DNA of 5,126 bases. Source: an uncultured Selenomonas sp. (lineage in GTDB: Bacteria; Bacillota; Negativicutes; Selenomonadales; Selenomonadaceae). The stretch spans positions 1 to 5,126 of the forward strand of contig CAJPRR010000148.1 of the NCBI GenBank assembly GCA_905373085.1, given 5' to 3'. Of the stretch, positions 1-5,126 are shown piece by piece (the stretch's first letter is position 1; each line of letters starts with the position of its first letter). The position numbers and the translations under genes are program-made. A model generated the notes under the pieces. It did no database searches. It saw only the letters and a list, made by a program, of their open reading frames with translations, and was not told where the DNA came from.

Positions 1-40
1 ATATAAGGACGGAGACATAGGTAAAGCCGTCGGCGATCAT
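1..40 (-). CDS. 5' end of an unidentified gene, truncated by the window edge
   Basis: Only the start is visible: ATG at 40-38 followed by 12 sense codons, reading MIADGFTYVSVLI before the window ends. The start is supported by a perfect AGGAGG at 52-47 with a 6-nt spacing and by an extended -10 promoter about 60 nt upstream. The residues after the first few are mostly hydrophobic or aromatic (F, Y, V, V, L, I), which would fit a membrane segment, but 13 residues are too few to assign a family. It lies downstream of the ABC importer operon in the same direction but is separated from it by a terminator and has its own promoter, so it is probably a separate transcription unit. Confidence 0.6.
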   Translation of the reverse strand, partial: MIADGFTYVSVLI

Positions 41-46
41 GGAATA

Positions 47-52
47 CCTCCT
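47..52 (-). promoter_or_regulatory. Ribosome binding site of the left-edge gene
   Basis: AGGAGG on the minus strand, preceded by an A-rich run, sits 6 nt upstream of the ATG at 40. It is the main evidence that the short reading frame running off the left edge is a real gene start. Confidence 0.75.
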
Positions 53-70
53 TTTTTGAAAAAGCGTCGG

Positions 71-147
71 TCGTACAAATCTATACAGAACTCCCTGCCA
101 GTATACCATAAGGAAAGCGCCCGGACTACTCGCCTTTCGTACAAATC
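71..147. repeat. 11-bp direct repeat bracketing the left promoter
   Basis: TCGTACAAATC occurs at 71-81 and again, identically and in the same orientation, at 137-147, a 66-bp period. One copy lies upstream of the extended -10 box at about -44 to -54 and the other downstream in the leader at about +12 to +22. The placement would suit a regulator binding both copies, but it could be chance. No known operator is recognised. Confidence 0.4.
100..108 (-). promoter_or_regulatory. Extended -10 promoter for the left-edge gene
   Basis: The minus strand reads TGGTATACT, a TGn extension joined to TATACT (-10 hexamer at 105-100). No convincing -35 box lies 16-18 nt upstream, which is common for extended -10 promoters. 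Transcription would start near 93 and give a leader of about 50 nt before the ATG at 40. The site lies just downstream of the terminator of the ABC operon, where a new promoter is expected. Assigned from sequence pattern only. Confidence 0.5.
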
Positions 148-149
148 CC

Positions 150-174
150 AAAAAAGCGCCGTACAGGCGCCTCT
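150..174 (-). terminator. Intrinsic terminator of the ABC importer operon
   Basis: On the minus strand a GC-only stem GCGCC / GGCGC (170-166 with 160-156) encloses a 5-nt loop TGTAC. It is extended by A-T and G-T pairs at its base and is followed directly by six T residues (155-150). It lies about 115 nt downstream of the stop codon of the solute-binding protein gene and before the promoter of the next gene. The stretch between stop codon and terminator (176-288) holds no gene with a usable start. Confidence 0.8.
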
Positions 175-288
175 TTGGGTCAAGTGTTGAGAATTCATGC
201 ACACCCCGCACATGCAGGAGGCGTGCCAGACAGCATCAAGAAAGTACGGAAAGCTTCAACATCGCCGAGCAGCGCTTCCTTGAGAGTT

Positions 289-1293
289 TCACTGCAGCTT
301 GATTCCGTGAATCTCTTCGGCGAGACGCTTCAATGCTTCGACCGTGCGCACGCCCGGCGTGATCTCCGAGAGTTTCACTTTGAGAAAATGGTTTTCCTTG
401 ACGGCCTTGACATTCGCAAGCTGCGGATTTTCCTTGATGGCGGCGACCTTCTTCTGGAAGTCGTCATCGTTCCGAATGCCGTTGCTGTAATCGGCAATGA
501 TGATGTACTCGGGATCTGCAGCGACCACGCTTTCCCATGTCGTCGCCGCCCATGTCTTGTCAACGCCGGCATCCGCCATGACATTTTCCGCTCCGATGAG
601 CTTCAGGATGTTCGTCGTGTAGCCCTTGTAAGCGGTGAACGGCTTGCCGTCGGAGGCATCGTAGATGAACACGCGCTTTTTCGGCAGAGCTTTGATCTTT
701 TCCTGCACGCCTGCGAGGATCTTCTTCTGCCCGTCGACCCATTCCTGCGCCTTCGGCTCGACGCCGAAAATCGCGCCAAGCTTCATCATGTCGTCAAACA
801 CGGTATCGAGGTCAGCGTCGAGCTTCTGCATCGAGGACGGGACATAGATGGGCACGCCCTGTGCCGTAATCGAATCTGCAGGAATGCCGCGCTTCGTGAA
901 AGGCACTTCCCAGCCCGTTGCGAAATCGGGCTTTTCCGCCATGAAGGTTTCATAGGACGGCCACTTTTCCGCGAGCACCTTGACCTTGTCATAGGATGCC
1001 TGCAAGGGCGGGTAAATGTCTTCCTCCTTCATCGCCGTGCCGACCATCTTGTCCTCAAGACCGAGCGCGAGCATCATTTCCGTCGTCGCCTGCGACATGG
1101 AGATGGCGCGGCTCGGCGCCTTTTCCACCGAAGCCGTCACTTCCTTCCCGTCGAGCGTTTCCGTCCATGTGACGGGATAGCCCGCCGCCTTCCCGTCCTC
1201 CGCCTTCTTGGTGTCATTGCTGCAGCCGGCGAGCGATGCGAGGAGCAGGGCGGCGAGTCCCGCCGCAGCCGCCTTCTTCAGCCATTTCTTCAT
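289..1293 (-). CDS. ABC importer solute-binding lipoprotein (iron-siderophore/heme/cobalamin class)
   Basis: This protein of 334 residues would capture the substrate outside the membrane and hand it to the FecCD-type permease encoded upstream. The N-terminus has the lipoprotein pattern: basic MKKWLKK, an alanine/leucine-rich hydrophobic core, and lipobox LAGC at 21-24, making Cys24 the likely lipidated residue. A polar linker (25-40) follows, then a helical-backbone periplasmic-binding fold (PF01497-like) from about residue 60 to the end. Visible hallmarks are RAISMSQATTEMMLALGLED (62-81) followed by the first-lobe VG, and the second-lobe segment WESVVAADPEYIII (253-266). Length is normal for the family. 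The start is supported by AAAGGAGG (1307-1300) 6 nt upstream. It is the last gene of the operon, 90 nt after the ATPase. Membership of the class is secure; the ligand is not, since iron-siderophore, heme and corrinoid binders share this fold. Confidence 0.9.
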   Translation of the reverse strand: MKKWLKKAAAAGLAALLLASLAGCSNDTKKAEDGKAAGYPVTWTETLDGKEVTASVEKAPSRAISMSQATTEMMLALGLEDKMVGTAMKEEDIYPPLQASYDKVKVLAEKWPSYETFMAEKPDFATGWEVPFTKRGIPADSITAQGVPIYVPSSMQKLDADLDTVFDDMMKLGAIFGVEPKAQEWVDGQKKILAGVQEKIKALPKKRVFIYDASDGKPFTAYKGYTTNILKLIGAENVMADAGVDKTWAATTWESVVAADPEYIIIADYSNGIRNDDDFQKKVAAIKENPQLANVKAVKENHFLKVKLSEITPGVRTVEALKRLAEEIHGIKLQ

Positions 1294-1324
1294 AAAGATC
1301 CTCCTTTACTATATACCCTTGACG

Positions 1325-1366
1325 CAGCGTTTGCCGCGACCATACGACTCATGCAAGGAAACGCTG
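1325..1366 (-). repeat. Inverted repeat between ATPase and binding-protein genes
   Basis: CAGCGTTT (1325-1332) is matched by its exact reverse complement AAACGCTG (1359-1366). Two further pairs (CC 1334-1335 with GG 1357-1358) form if G1333 is bulged, leaving a loop of about 21 nt. There is no run of T after it on the minus strand, so it is not a standard intrinsic terminator. In the operon transcript it would fold about 20 nt upstream of the binding-protein RBS. It may act in mRNA processing or 3'/5' end protection, to set the binding protein at a higher level than the membrane parts. That role is inference. Confidence 0.5.
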
Positions 1367-1383
1367 AATGTATCCGCGATTCT

Positions 1384-2127
1384 TCAGTAATTCAAATAGA
1401 CGCGCCCGTTCTTCTCAAATCGCACGAAGGGCACGCCGAAGATCTCTTCCAAAAGCTCCGTGCGCATGACGACGCCCGTCTCCCCTTCTTCTCGTATGCG
1501 ACCGTCCTTCATGACGACGGCGTGGTCGGCGTACTGGGCGGCGAGCGACAGGTCGTGCAGCACGAGGACGATCGTGCCGCCGTAGGCGCGCAGCGTGTTC
1601 ATGAGCGCGACCTTGTAACGGACGTCGAGGTGGTTCGTCGGCTCGTCCATAAGGATGAGTTCGGGTTTCTGCGCGAGAACCTTGGCGATCATGACGCGCT
1701 GGATCTCACCGCCCGACATGCTGCCGATACGGCGCTTCGCCATCGCCTCGATGCCGACCTCGCGCATGGCAGTGCGCGCGATCTCGTAGTCGTCTCGCGT
1801 GTAGTTGCGAAACTGCCGCTTGTAGGGGAAGCGCCCCATGACGACGACGTCCTCGACAGCGAAGTCCGCGATGGTTTCGCGCTGCTGCGGCAGCATTGCC
1901 GCCTTCAAGGCGTAAGCGTGCGGCGAAATCTCGCTGATGTCTTCGCCGCAGAAGAAAACGTGACCGGGCGCAGCACGATTCTTCCCGAGGAAGGACATCA
2001 AGGTGCTTTTTCCCGAGCCGTTTGCACCGAGAATCGCCGTGATCTTCCCCGCAGCGAAGTCGACGGACACATCGTCGAGAATCGTTTTTGCGCCGACCGC
2101 GAACGACAAGTTCCTGACCGAGAGCAT
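1384..2127 (-). CDS. ABC importer ATPase, FecE/BtuD type
   Basis: A cytoplasmic ATP-binding subunit of 247 residues that would power import through the adjacent permease. All core motifs are visible: Walker A GANGSGKST (34-42), Q-loop glutamines (81-82), signature MSGGE (137-141), Walker B LILMDEP (157-163), D-loop NHLD (165-168) and switch histidine H191 in LVLHDLSLAAQYAD. The residues around the signature and the HDLSLAAQYAD block are typical of the iron-siderophore/heme/cobalamin ATPase subfamily. I take the ATG at 2127, giving MLSVRNLSFAVG, because it has GGAGG 8 nt upstream and standard family length. The reading frame extends 18 codons further into the permease gene, but that extension does not look like ABC protein. 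The permease stop lies 1 nt upstream, so translation is probably coupled. The signature has M and E where the consensus LSGGQ has L and Q; both are common substitutions. Confidence 0.95.
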   Translation of the reverse strand: MLSVRNLSFAVGAKTILDDVSVDFAAGKITAILGANGSGKSTLMSFLGKNRAAPGHVFFCGEDISEISPHAYALKAAMLPQQRETIADFAVEDVVVMGRFPYKRQFRNYTRDDYEIARTAMREVGIEAMAKRRIGSMSGGEIQRVMIAKVLAQKPELILMDEPTNHLDVRYKVALMNTLRAYGGTIVLVLHDLSLAAQYADHAVVMKDGRIREEGETGVVMRTELLEEIFGVPFVRFEKNGRVYLNY

Positions 2128-2128
2128 G

Positions 2129-3130
2129 TCAATAGCCTCCGTACTTGCGGCTGATGATCCACAGGAACACGGGCGCGCCAAGTCCCGCCGTCAAGATGCC
2201 GATGGGAAGCTCTTCGGGGCGGAAGGCGCTTCTCGCGAGCACATCGGCCCAGACGAGGACGATGCCGCCGAAAAGCGCCGTGAACCACAGCAGCACGCCG
2301 TGCTTCGGCTCGCCGAAGAAGCGCGCCGCATGGGGGATGATGAGTCCGATGAAGCCGATGATGCCCGAGAGCGCCACGACGACCGCCACGACGGCGGACG
2401 AAAAGAGCACGATGAGCCGCTGCAGGCGCATAACGGACATGCCGAGATGACGCGCTTCCTCCTTGCCGAGCAGGAGGATGTCAAGCTCATGGCGCAAGAG
2501 GTAGATGAAGAGCATGAGCGCCGCGAGCGACGCCGCCATGACGGGCACCGCCTTCCACTGGATGCCCGTGAGGCTGCCCATGAGCCAGAACATGGCGCTT
2601 CGCACCTGTGCCTCGTCCTTCGCCCCGTAAATCGCGAGCATCGTCAGGGCGGAAAAGAGCGCCGAGATGCCCATTCCCATGAGAACGAGGCGCACGGGAC
2701 TGCCGCTCCTCCCCGTCAGAAAGATCACGAGCGCCGTCGAAAGCGCCGCGCCGAAAAAGGCGCCGACGTAAATGCCATAGCCGAAAAGCTGCTGCGCCAG
2801 TCCCGAGACGATGCAGACGACGGCGCCCGTGCTCGCTCCCGCCGAAACACCGAGGATATAGGGATCGGCAAGATAATTCTGCGAGACCGTCTGCATCAAA
2901 AGCCCCGTGAGTCCCAAAGCGGCTCCGGCAAGCGCCGCAAAAAGGATGCGCGGCAGGCGGATGTCGAAGAGGATCATCGCATTCTTCGATGATTCTCCTG
3001 AAAGAGCCGCAGAGATCTCGGCGAAGAGCGTATCCGTCGGCAGCGTCACCGAGCCGAACCCCAAAGCGAGCACAATGCTGCAAATGAGCACAAGCAACAA
3101 GAAAGCCGCACGCAGTTTCAATGATTTCAT
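2129..3130 (-). CDS. FecCD/BtuC-type ABC importer permease
   Basis: An inner-membrane subunit of 333 residues, strongly hydrophobic throughout with about ten predicted membrane segments, the usual architecture for this family. It would form the homodimeric channel for the substrate delivered by the lipoprotein. Recognisable family blocks are RLPRIL (58-63), the segment YLADPYILGVSAGASTGA (86-103), the cytoplasmic coupling region LGKEEARHLG (221-230), GIIGFIGLIIPHAARFF (256-272), and the C-terminal block ELPIGILTAGLGAPVFLWII (307-326). The ATG at 3130 is chosen because AAAGGA lies 5 nt upstream and the N-terminus MKSLKLRAAFLLLVLI is a normal first membrane helix. A longer in-frame start (TTG at 3196) falls inside the structured leader and has no RBS. 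First gene of the operon; its last codons carry the RBS of the ATPase gene. Confidence 0.95.
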   Translation of the reverse strand: MKSLKLRAAFLLLVLICSIVLALGFGSVTLPTDTLFAEISAALSGESSKNAMILFDIRLPRILFAALAGAALGLTGLLMQTVSQNYLADPYILGVSAGASTGAVVCIVSGLAQQLFGYGIYVGAFFGAALSTALVIFLTGRSGSPVRLVLMGMGISALFSALTMLAIYGAKDEAQVRSAMFWLMGSLTGIQWKAVPVMAASLAALMLFIYLLRHELDILLLGKEEARHLGMSVMRLQRLIVLFSSAVVAVVVALSGIIGFIGLIIPHAARFFGEPKHGVLLWFTALFGGIVLVWADVLARSAFRPEELPIGILTAGLGAPVFLWIISRKYGGY

Positions 3131-3145
3131 CGGTATCCTTTCGTG

Positions 3146-3207
3146 TTGCCAAGCATCGAAGCCCTGCCGCTTGGCAAAACGCTCCGCTTTCTTCAACGGC
3201 GGAAGCG
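3146..3207 (-). promoter_or_regulatory. Two tandem stem-loops in the importer operon leader
   Basis: The leader between the likely transcription start (about 3226) and the permease ATG carries two inverted repeats. In transcript order, the first pairs CGCTTCCGC (3207-3199) with GCGGAGCG (3187-3180) with one bulged T. The second pairs TTGCCAAGC (3177-3169) with GCTTGGCAA (3154-3146), a perfect 9-bp stem with a 14-nt loop. The second stem ends 6 nt before the permease ribosome binding site. Neither is followed by a T run, so they are not terminators. The leader is too short for, and lacks the conserved blocks of, a cobalamin riboswitch; I recognise no known riboswitch. Confidence 0.5.
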
Positions 3208-3232
3208 TATACGTTTCATTTCGCTAAGCCTA

Positions 3233-3261
3233 ATCATACTTAAGAAGAACAGTCTTGTCAA
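3233..3261 (-). promoter_or_regulatory. Sigma-A-type promoter of the ABC importer operon
   Basis: The minus strand has a perfect -35 TTGACA (3261-3256), a 17-bp spacer and a -10 TATGAT (3238-3233), one mismatch from consensus. Transcription would start near 3226, giving a leader of about 96 nt. The -35 box overlaps the TGA stop codon of the upstream regulator gene (3260-3258). A CGTATACG palindrome (3206-3213) lies just downstream of the likely start. I see no clear Fur or DtxR box, though TTAGGCTTA next to the -10 resembles half of a DtxR-type site only weakly. Confidence 0.8.
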
Positions 3262-4916
3262 TGCGAATGTGTTGACAGCACATACTTGCGCCCGCGCTTC
3301 TGACCGACAGCTCGCAGCCTGCCGTCCTCTGTCAGTCGCTTGAGCAACACATAGGCATAATTGTCACTGACGCGCAGGAGATCAGCAGCTTCTCCTCGTG
3401 TAATGCTGCCCTGTGCCTGAACGTACCGCAGGATGAGTTCGGGCTGACGCACTTCTTCGATGCCGGCCTGGCGAACATAGGCAGCGGTTTCATTCGCTGC
3501 CGCATACATTTGAGCACTGAGCATGTAGCTGCGATTTTTCCCGCTTCCCTTCGCTTCTATCACTCCATGCTCGACCATACGTTCAAGGTTCGCACGGATG
3601 CGATGTTCGCTCAGATGTGTCATTTTCCCGAGATCGGCAAACGTCAAGCGGCGTTCCATCTGCAAGGCCGAAAGAATCAGCAGGGCATGGATTGATGGCA
3701 GATTCCCCGTACGCTGCTGCTCATCTTGGATGAGCTTCATAAAAGCCAGATTCGGCTTGGCACGCGCAATAAAAACCCGTACGTTGTTCTCCGTTGTCTC
3801 GGAGTAATCGGGCCACGGACGACCATAGATGATGGAACCCGCAAATATGCGATCAATGCCGCGTCCCGTACGCTCGGCAAGCCCTATGCGTTTCATAGCA
3901 TCGGCAAGCGCCGGATTCCTACCGCGCGGCGCAGCGGAAATGAGATTGCGCAAAGATATTCCTTCAATAAAACCGCCGGGGTTTTCAATGGTCAGACCTT
4001 CTTCGGTAATTTGCACGAGCGTCATGCCGAGCTGTGCATAATCACGATGACAAAAAGCGTTGACAAGCGCTTCGCGAAAAGCGGCGGGAGAAAATTCGGG
4101 GATGGCTGTGCGAAACAGCCCCTGCTCGATATCTCGTTCCGGATTCCACGCCTTGAAATATTCCGCATATTTCTCAAAGACGGCAAGCAACGGCAAGCGT
4201 GTCTGCTCATCCAAGCGAATGGCAGAACCCTCAAGAACTTGAAATGCGGTCTGTGCCGTAGGGATGAAACGTGCAAGGCTTTCTTCCTTGCCGAGGAGAA
4301 GCAGTCCGGCAATGGTCGGCAGCATTCTCCCCTCATGCTCAACGGTCAGACGCAGGGCTTCCAAGAGTTCTTGATCCGACAGCTCTAAAAGCTCCGCCTC
4401 TCCATGTCGCTGGGCAATAATATGGCGCAAGTGCAGGATCTGGGCGCTGCTTAAGTCAGCGAAGTCAGCATTCGGTATTATTTGCGCAGAAAAATCGAAA
4501 GCGCCTAATTCAGATAACCGTATAGGAATCTCAAATGGATAGAGTGGCACATTTTCCGGAGATCCATCCGCCTTCAAGCGACGGCGCAAAATTTTTCCGC
4601 TGCCGGTAGCCACGATGCTGCGGCTTTTTGGCACATCGATGCGCAGGACGGGAATGCCGTCCACCCTGACGATTTCCGTGCGCACGGAAACAGAAGGAAC
4701 CGTATTATTTGCCACAAAAGCCATGACGGGAAGCACATCCATATGCGACCTATGAAGTCCCGTGATTTCTCCGTCATCTTCTACGCCCAGATATAATGTG
4801 CCGCCATCCGTATTGGCCAATCCAACGACGGCATCGAGCAGAACGCTGTTGGATAAGCATTTCTTGTCGCTTTTAAACTCGACGGACAGACTCTCTTTCG
4901 CAGGAATCTTGCACAT
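3258..4916 (-). CDS. AlbA_2 / GHKL-ATPase-like / winged-helix putative transcriptional regulator
   Basis: This 552-residue protein has the COG2865-like layout. An N-terminal AlbA_2 (Schlafen-like) domain spans about 7-125, with ESLSVEFK (8-15) and ANTDGGTLYLGVEDDGEITG (34-53). A central GHKL-ATPase-like region spans about 275-385, with REALVNAFCHRDY (281-293; E282 and N286 in N-box positions), ENPGGF (311-316), GRNPALADAMKRIGLAERTG (332-351) and RGI after it. Two helix-turn-helix-like segments follow at about 405-468 and 485-548. Members are annotated as ATP-binding or putative transcriptional regulators; the true role and ligand are generally unknown. The ATG at 4916 has AGAGGTGA 4 nt upstream and an extended -10 promoter close by. 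A large nested inverted repeat over the promoter suggests autoregulation. A sampled stretch is about 50% GC versus about 62% in the neighbouring operon, which may indicate separate acquisition. No terminator follows, so read-through into the importer operon is possible. Confidence 0.85.
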   Translation of the reverse strand: MCKIPAKESLSVEFKSDKKCLSNSVLLDAVVGLANTDGGTLYLGVEDDGEITGLHRSHMDVLPVMAFVANNTVPSVSVRTEIVRVDGIPVLRIDVPKSRSIVATGSGKILRRRLKADGSPENVPLYPFEIPIRLSELGAFDFSAQIIPNADFADLSSAQILHLRHIIAQRHGEAELLELSDQELLEALRLTVEHEGRMLPTIAGLLLLGKEESLARFIPTAQTAFQVLEGSAIRLDEQTRLPLLAVFEKYAEYFKAWNPERDIEQGLFRTAIPEFSPAAFREALVNAFCHRDYAQLGMTLVQITEEGLTIENPGGFIEGISLRNLISAAPRGRNPALADAMKRIGLAERTGRGIDRIFAGSIIYGRPWPDYSETTENNVRVFIARAKPNLAFMKLIQDEQQRTGNLPSIHALLILSALQMERRLTFADLGKMTHLSEHRIRANLERMVEHGVIEAKGSGKNRSYMLSAQMYAAANETAAYVRQAGIEEVRQPELILRYVQAQGSITRGEAADLLRVSDNYAYVLLKRLTEDGRLRAVGQKRGRKYVLSTHSH

Positions 4917-4920
4917 GGAA

Positions 4921-4945
4921 TCACCTCTTTGCAGCTATTATATCA
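4921..4945 (-). promoter_or_regulatory. Extended -10 promoter and RBS of the AlbA_2 regulator gene
   Basis: The minus strand reads TGATATAAT (4945-4937), a TGn extension joined to a perfect TATAAT. No good -35 box exists at 16-18 nt; that position is occupied by the inverted repeat. Transcription would start near 4930, leaving a very short leader that is little more than the ribosome binding site AGAGGTGA (4928-4921) before the ATG at 4916. Confidence 0.7.
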
Positions 4946-4946
4946 A

Positions 4947-5000
4947 AAATAACGATACTGTGGTTATTTTTTATCGCAGATAACCACAATATCGTTATTT
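4947..5000. promoter_or_regulatory. 21-bp inverted repeat, probable operator of the AlbA_2 regulator gene
   Basis: Arm 4947-4967 is the reverse complement of arm 4980-5000 at 20 of 21 positions (only C4958/A4989 fails), with a 12-bp spacer. Each arm is itself a dyad of the form ATAAC N9 GTTAT (4949-4967 and 4980-4998). The promoter-proximal dyad extends to 9-bp half-sites when flanking A and T bases are included (4945-4953 with 4963-4971). The proximal arm covers about -17 to -37 of the regulator promoter and the distal arm about -50 to -70. The placement is typical of a repressor operator with two sites. It has no terminator-like T run of its own and is AT-rich, so DNA binding is more likely than RNA termination. 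The binding protein is inferred, not shown. Confidence 0.65.
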
Positions 5001-5070
5001 GCAATAATCGCTTCCTTGACGAGCAAGCCATATCCGCGCTCCCGCAAAGCCAAAGTCTCATCTATAACAC

Positions 5071-5098
5071 AAAAAAGGAATCGGCAGTGCCGATTCCT
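5071..5098 (-). terminator. Intrinsic terminator after the tRNA gene
   Basis: The minus strand has a perfect stem of GGAATCGGCA with TGCCGATTCC around a single central base (5097-5077); in RNA the innermost pairs would open to form a real loop. It is extended by one A-T pair (5098/5076). The T tract at the base begins at 5076 and runs to 5071. It starts about 12 nt after the CCA end of the tRNA, as expected for a terminator of that gene. Confidence 0.85.
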
Positions 5099-5110
5099 CG
5101 CTTGTCGAAA

Positions 5111-5126
5111 TGGTGGAGACGAAGGG
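5111..5126 (-). tRNA. 3' end of a tRNA gene, truncated by the window edge
   Basis: The minus strand reads CCCTTCGTCTCCACCA. This parses as the 3' half of a T-stem (CCCTT), a 7-nt acceptor strand (CGTCTCC), discriminator A73 and an encoded CCA end at 5113-5111. The matching 5' acceptor strand would begin GGAGACG. The anticodon is outside the window, so identity is open; A73 argues against serine, whose tRNAs usually carry G73. The terminator directly downstream supports a real gene end. Confidence 0.8.

Noticed and set aside
175..2154. A 659-codon open frame on the plus strand antisense to the binding-protein and ATPase genes.
   Set aside because: It lies opposite two genes with clear family motifs. 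Long antisense frames are an expected by-product of GC-rich codon use. Its translation is rich in R, H, D and E with no recognisable domain, and it has no convincing RBS.
2128..2181. A longer ATPase start at 2181 within the permease gene.
   Set aside because: The extra 18 residues are out-of-frame permease sequence, while the ATG at 2127 has an RBS and gives the standard family N-terminus.
2003..2992. A 329-codon open frame on the plus strand opposite the permease gene.
   Set aside because: It is highly charged low-complexity sequence antisense to a clear FecCD permease, which makes it a mirror artefact.
2487..3152. A 221-codon minus-strand frame overlapping the permease in another frame.
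   Set aside because: It is composed mainly of R, H, G and A, typical of an out-of-frame GC-rich gene; the permease frame carries all the family motifs.
3131..3196. A longer permease start at 3196 (TTG), adding 22 residues.
   Set aside because: No RBS precedes it, it lies within the structured leader, and the added residues are polar and precede a normal first membrane helix that starts at the ATG at 3130.
3130..3226. A cobalamin riboswitch or Fur box controlling the importer.
   Set aside because: The leader is under 100 nt and lacks the conserved B12-box pattern, and no recognisable GATAAT-type Fur palindrome is present near the promoter.
3726..4388. A 220-codon plus-strand frame opposite the AlbA_2/GHKL gene.
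   Set aside because: It has no family features and no RBS, and the minus-strand frame has conserved AlbA_2 and GHKL blocks throughout.
4947..5000. The inverted repeat as a transcription terminator or as insertion-sequence ends.
   Set aside because: It is AT-rich, lies upstream of and overlapping a promoter, and has no transposase or target duplication nearby; operator DNA fits better.

Overview
The window looks like a chromosomal piece of a fairly GC-rich low-G+C-phylum relative (Bacillota, possibly a Selenomonas-like Negativicute). This is inferred from strong AAAGGAGG-type ribosome binding sites, a lipobox-type solute-binding protein, extended -10 promoters and about 60% GC by eye in the transporter genes. 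I cannot confirm the genus. Every feature I can support lies on the minus strand, so the window reads biologically from right to left.

Right edge (about 4945-5126): the 3' end of a tRNA gene with encoded CCA, its intrinsic terminator, and a short spacer. The spacer ends in a 21-bp near-perfect inverted repeat that overlaps the promoter of the next gene.

3258-4916: a 552-residue AlbA_2 (Schlafen-like) / GHKL-ATPase-like / winged-helix protein, a presumed transcriptional regulator of unknown target. The inverted repeat at its promoter suggests autoregulation. This gene is visibly less GC-rich than the transporter genes.

289-3261: a complete three-gene ABC importer operon of the iron-siderophore/heme/cobalamin class, in the order FecCD-type permease, ATPase, lipoprotein solute-binding protein. 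A consensus promoter (TTGACA-17-TATGAT) drives it, and its -35 box overlaps the stop codon of the regulator gene. A leader with two stem-loops precedes the permease. Permease and ATPase are separated by 1 nt. A 90-nt gap containing an inverted repeat precedes the binding-protein gene, and an intrinsic terminator follows it at about 150-174. The substrate cannot be fixed from sequence alone; iron-siderophore, heme and corrinoid are all possible.

Left edge (1-148): an extended -10 promoter, an 11-bp direct repeat bracketing it, a strong RBS, and the first 13 codons of another gene running off the window.

I see no CRISPR array, insertion sequence, toxin-antitoxin pair or obviously new multi-gene system. 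The most unusual element is the nested dyad operator in front of the AlbA_2/GHKL regulator next to a tRNA gene.
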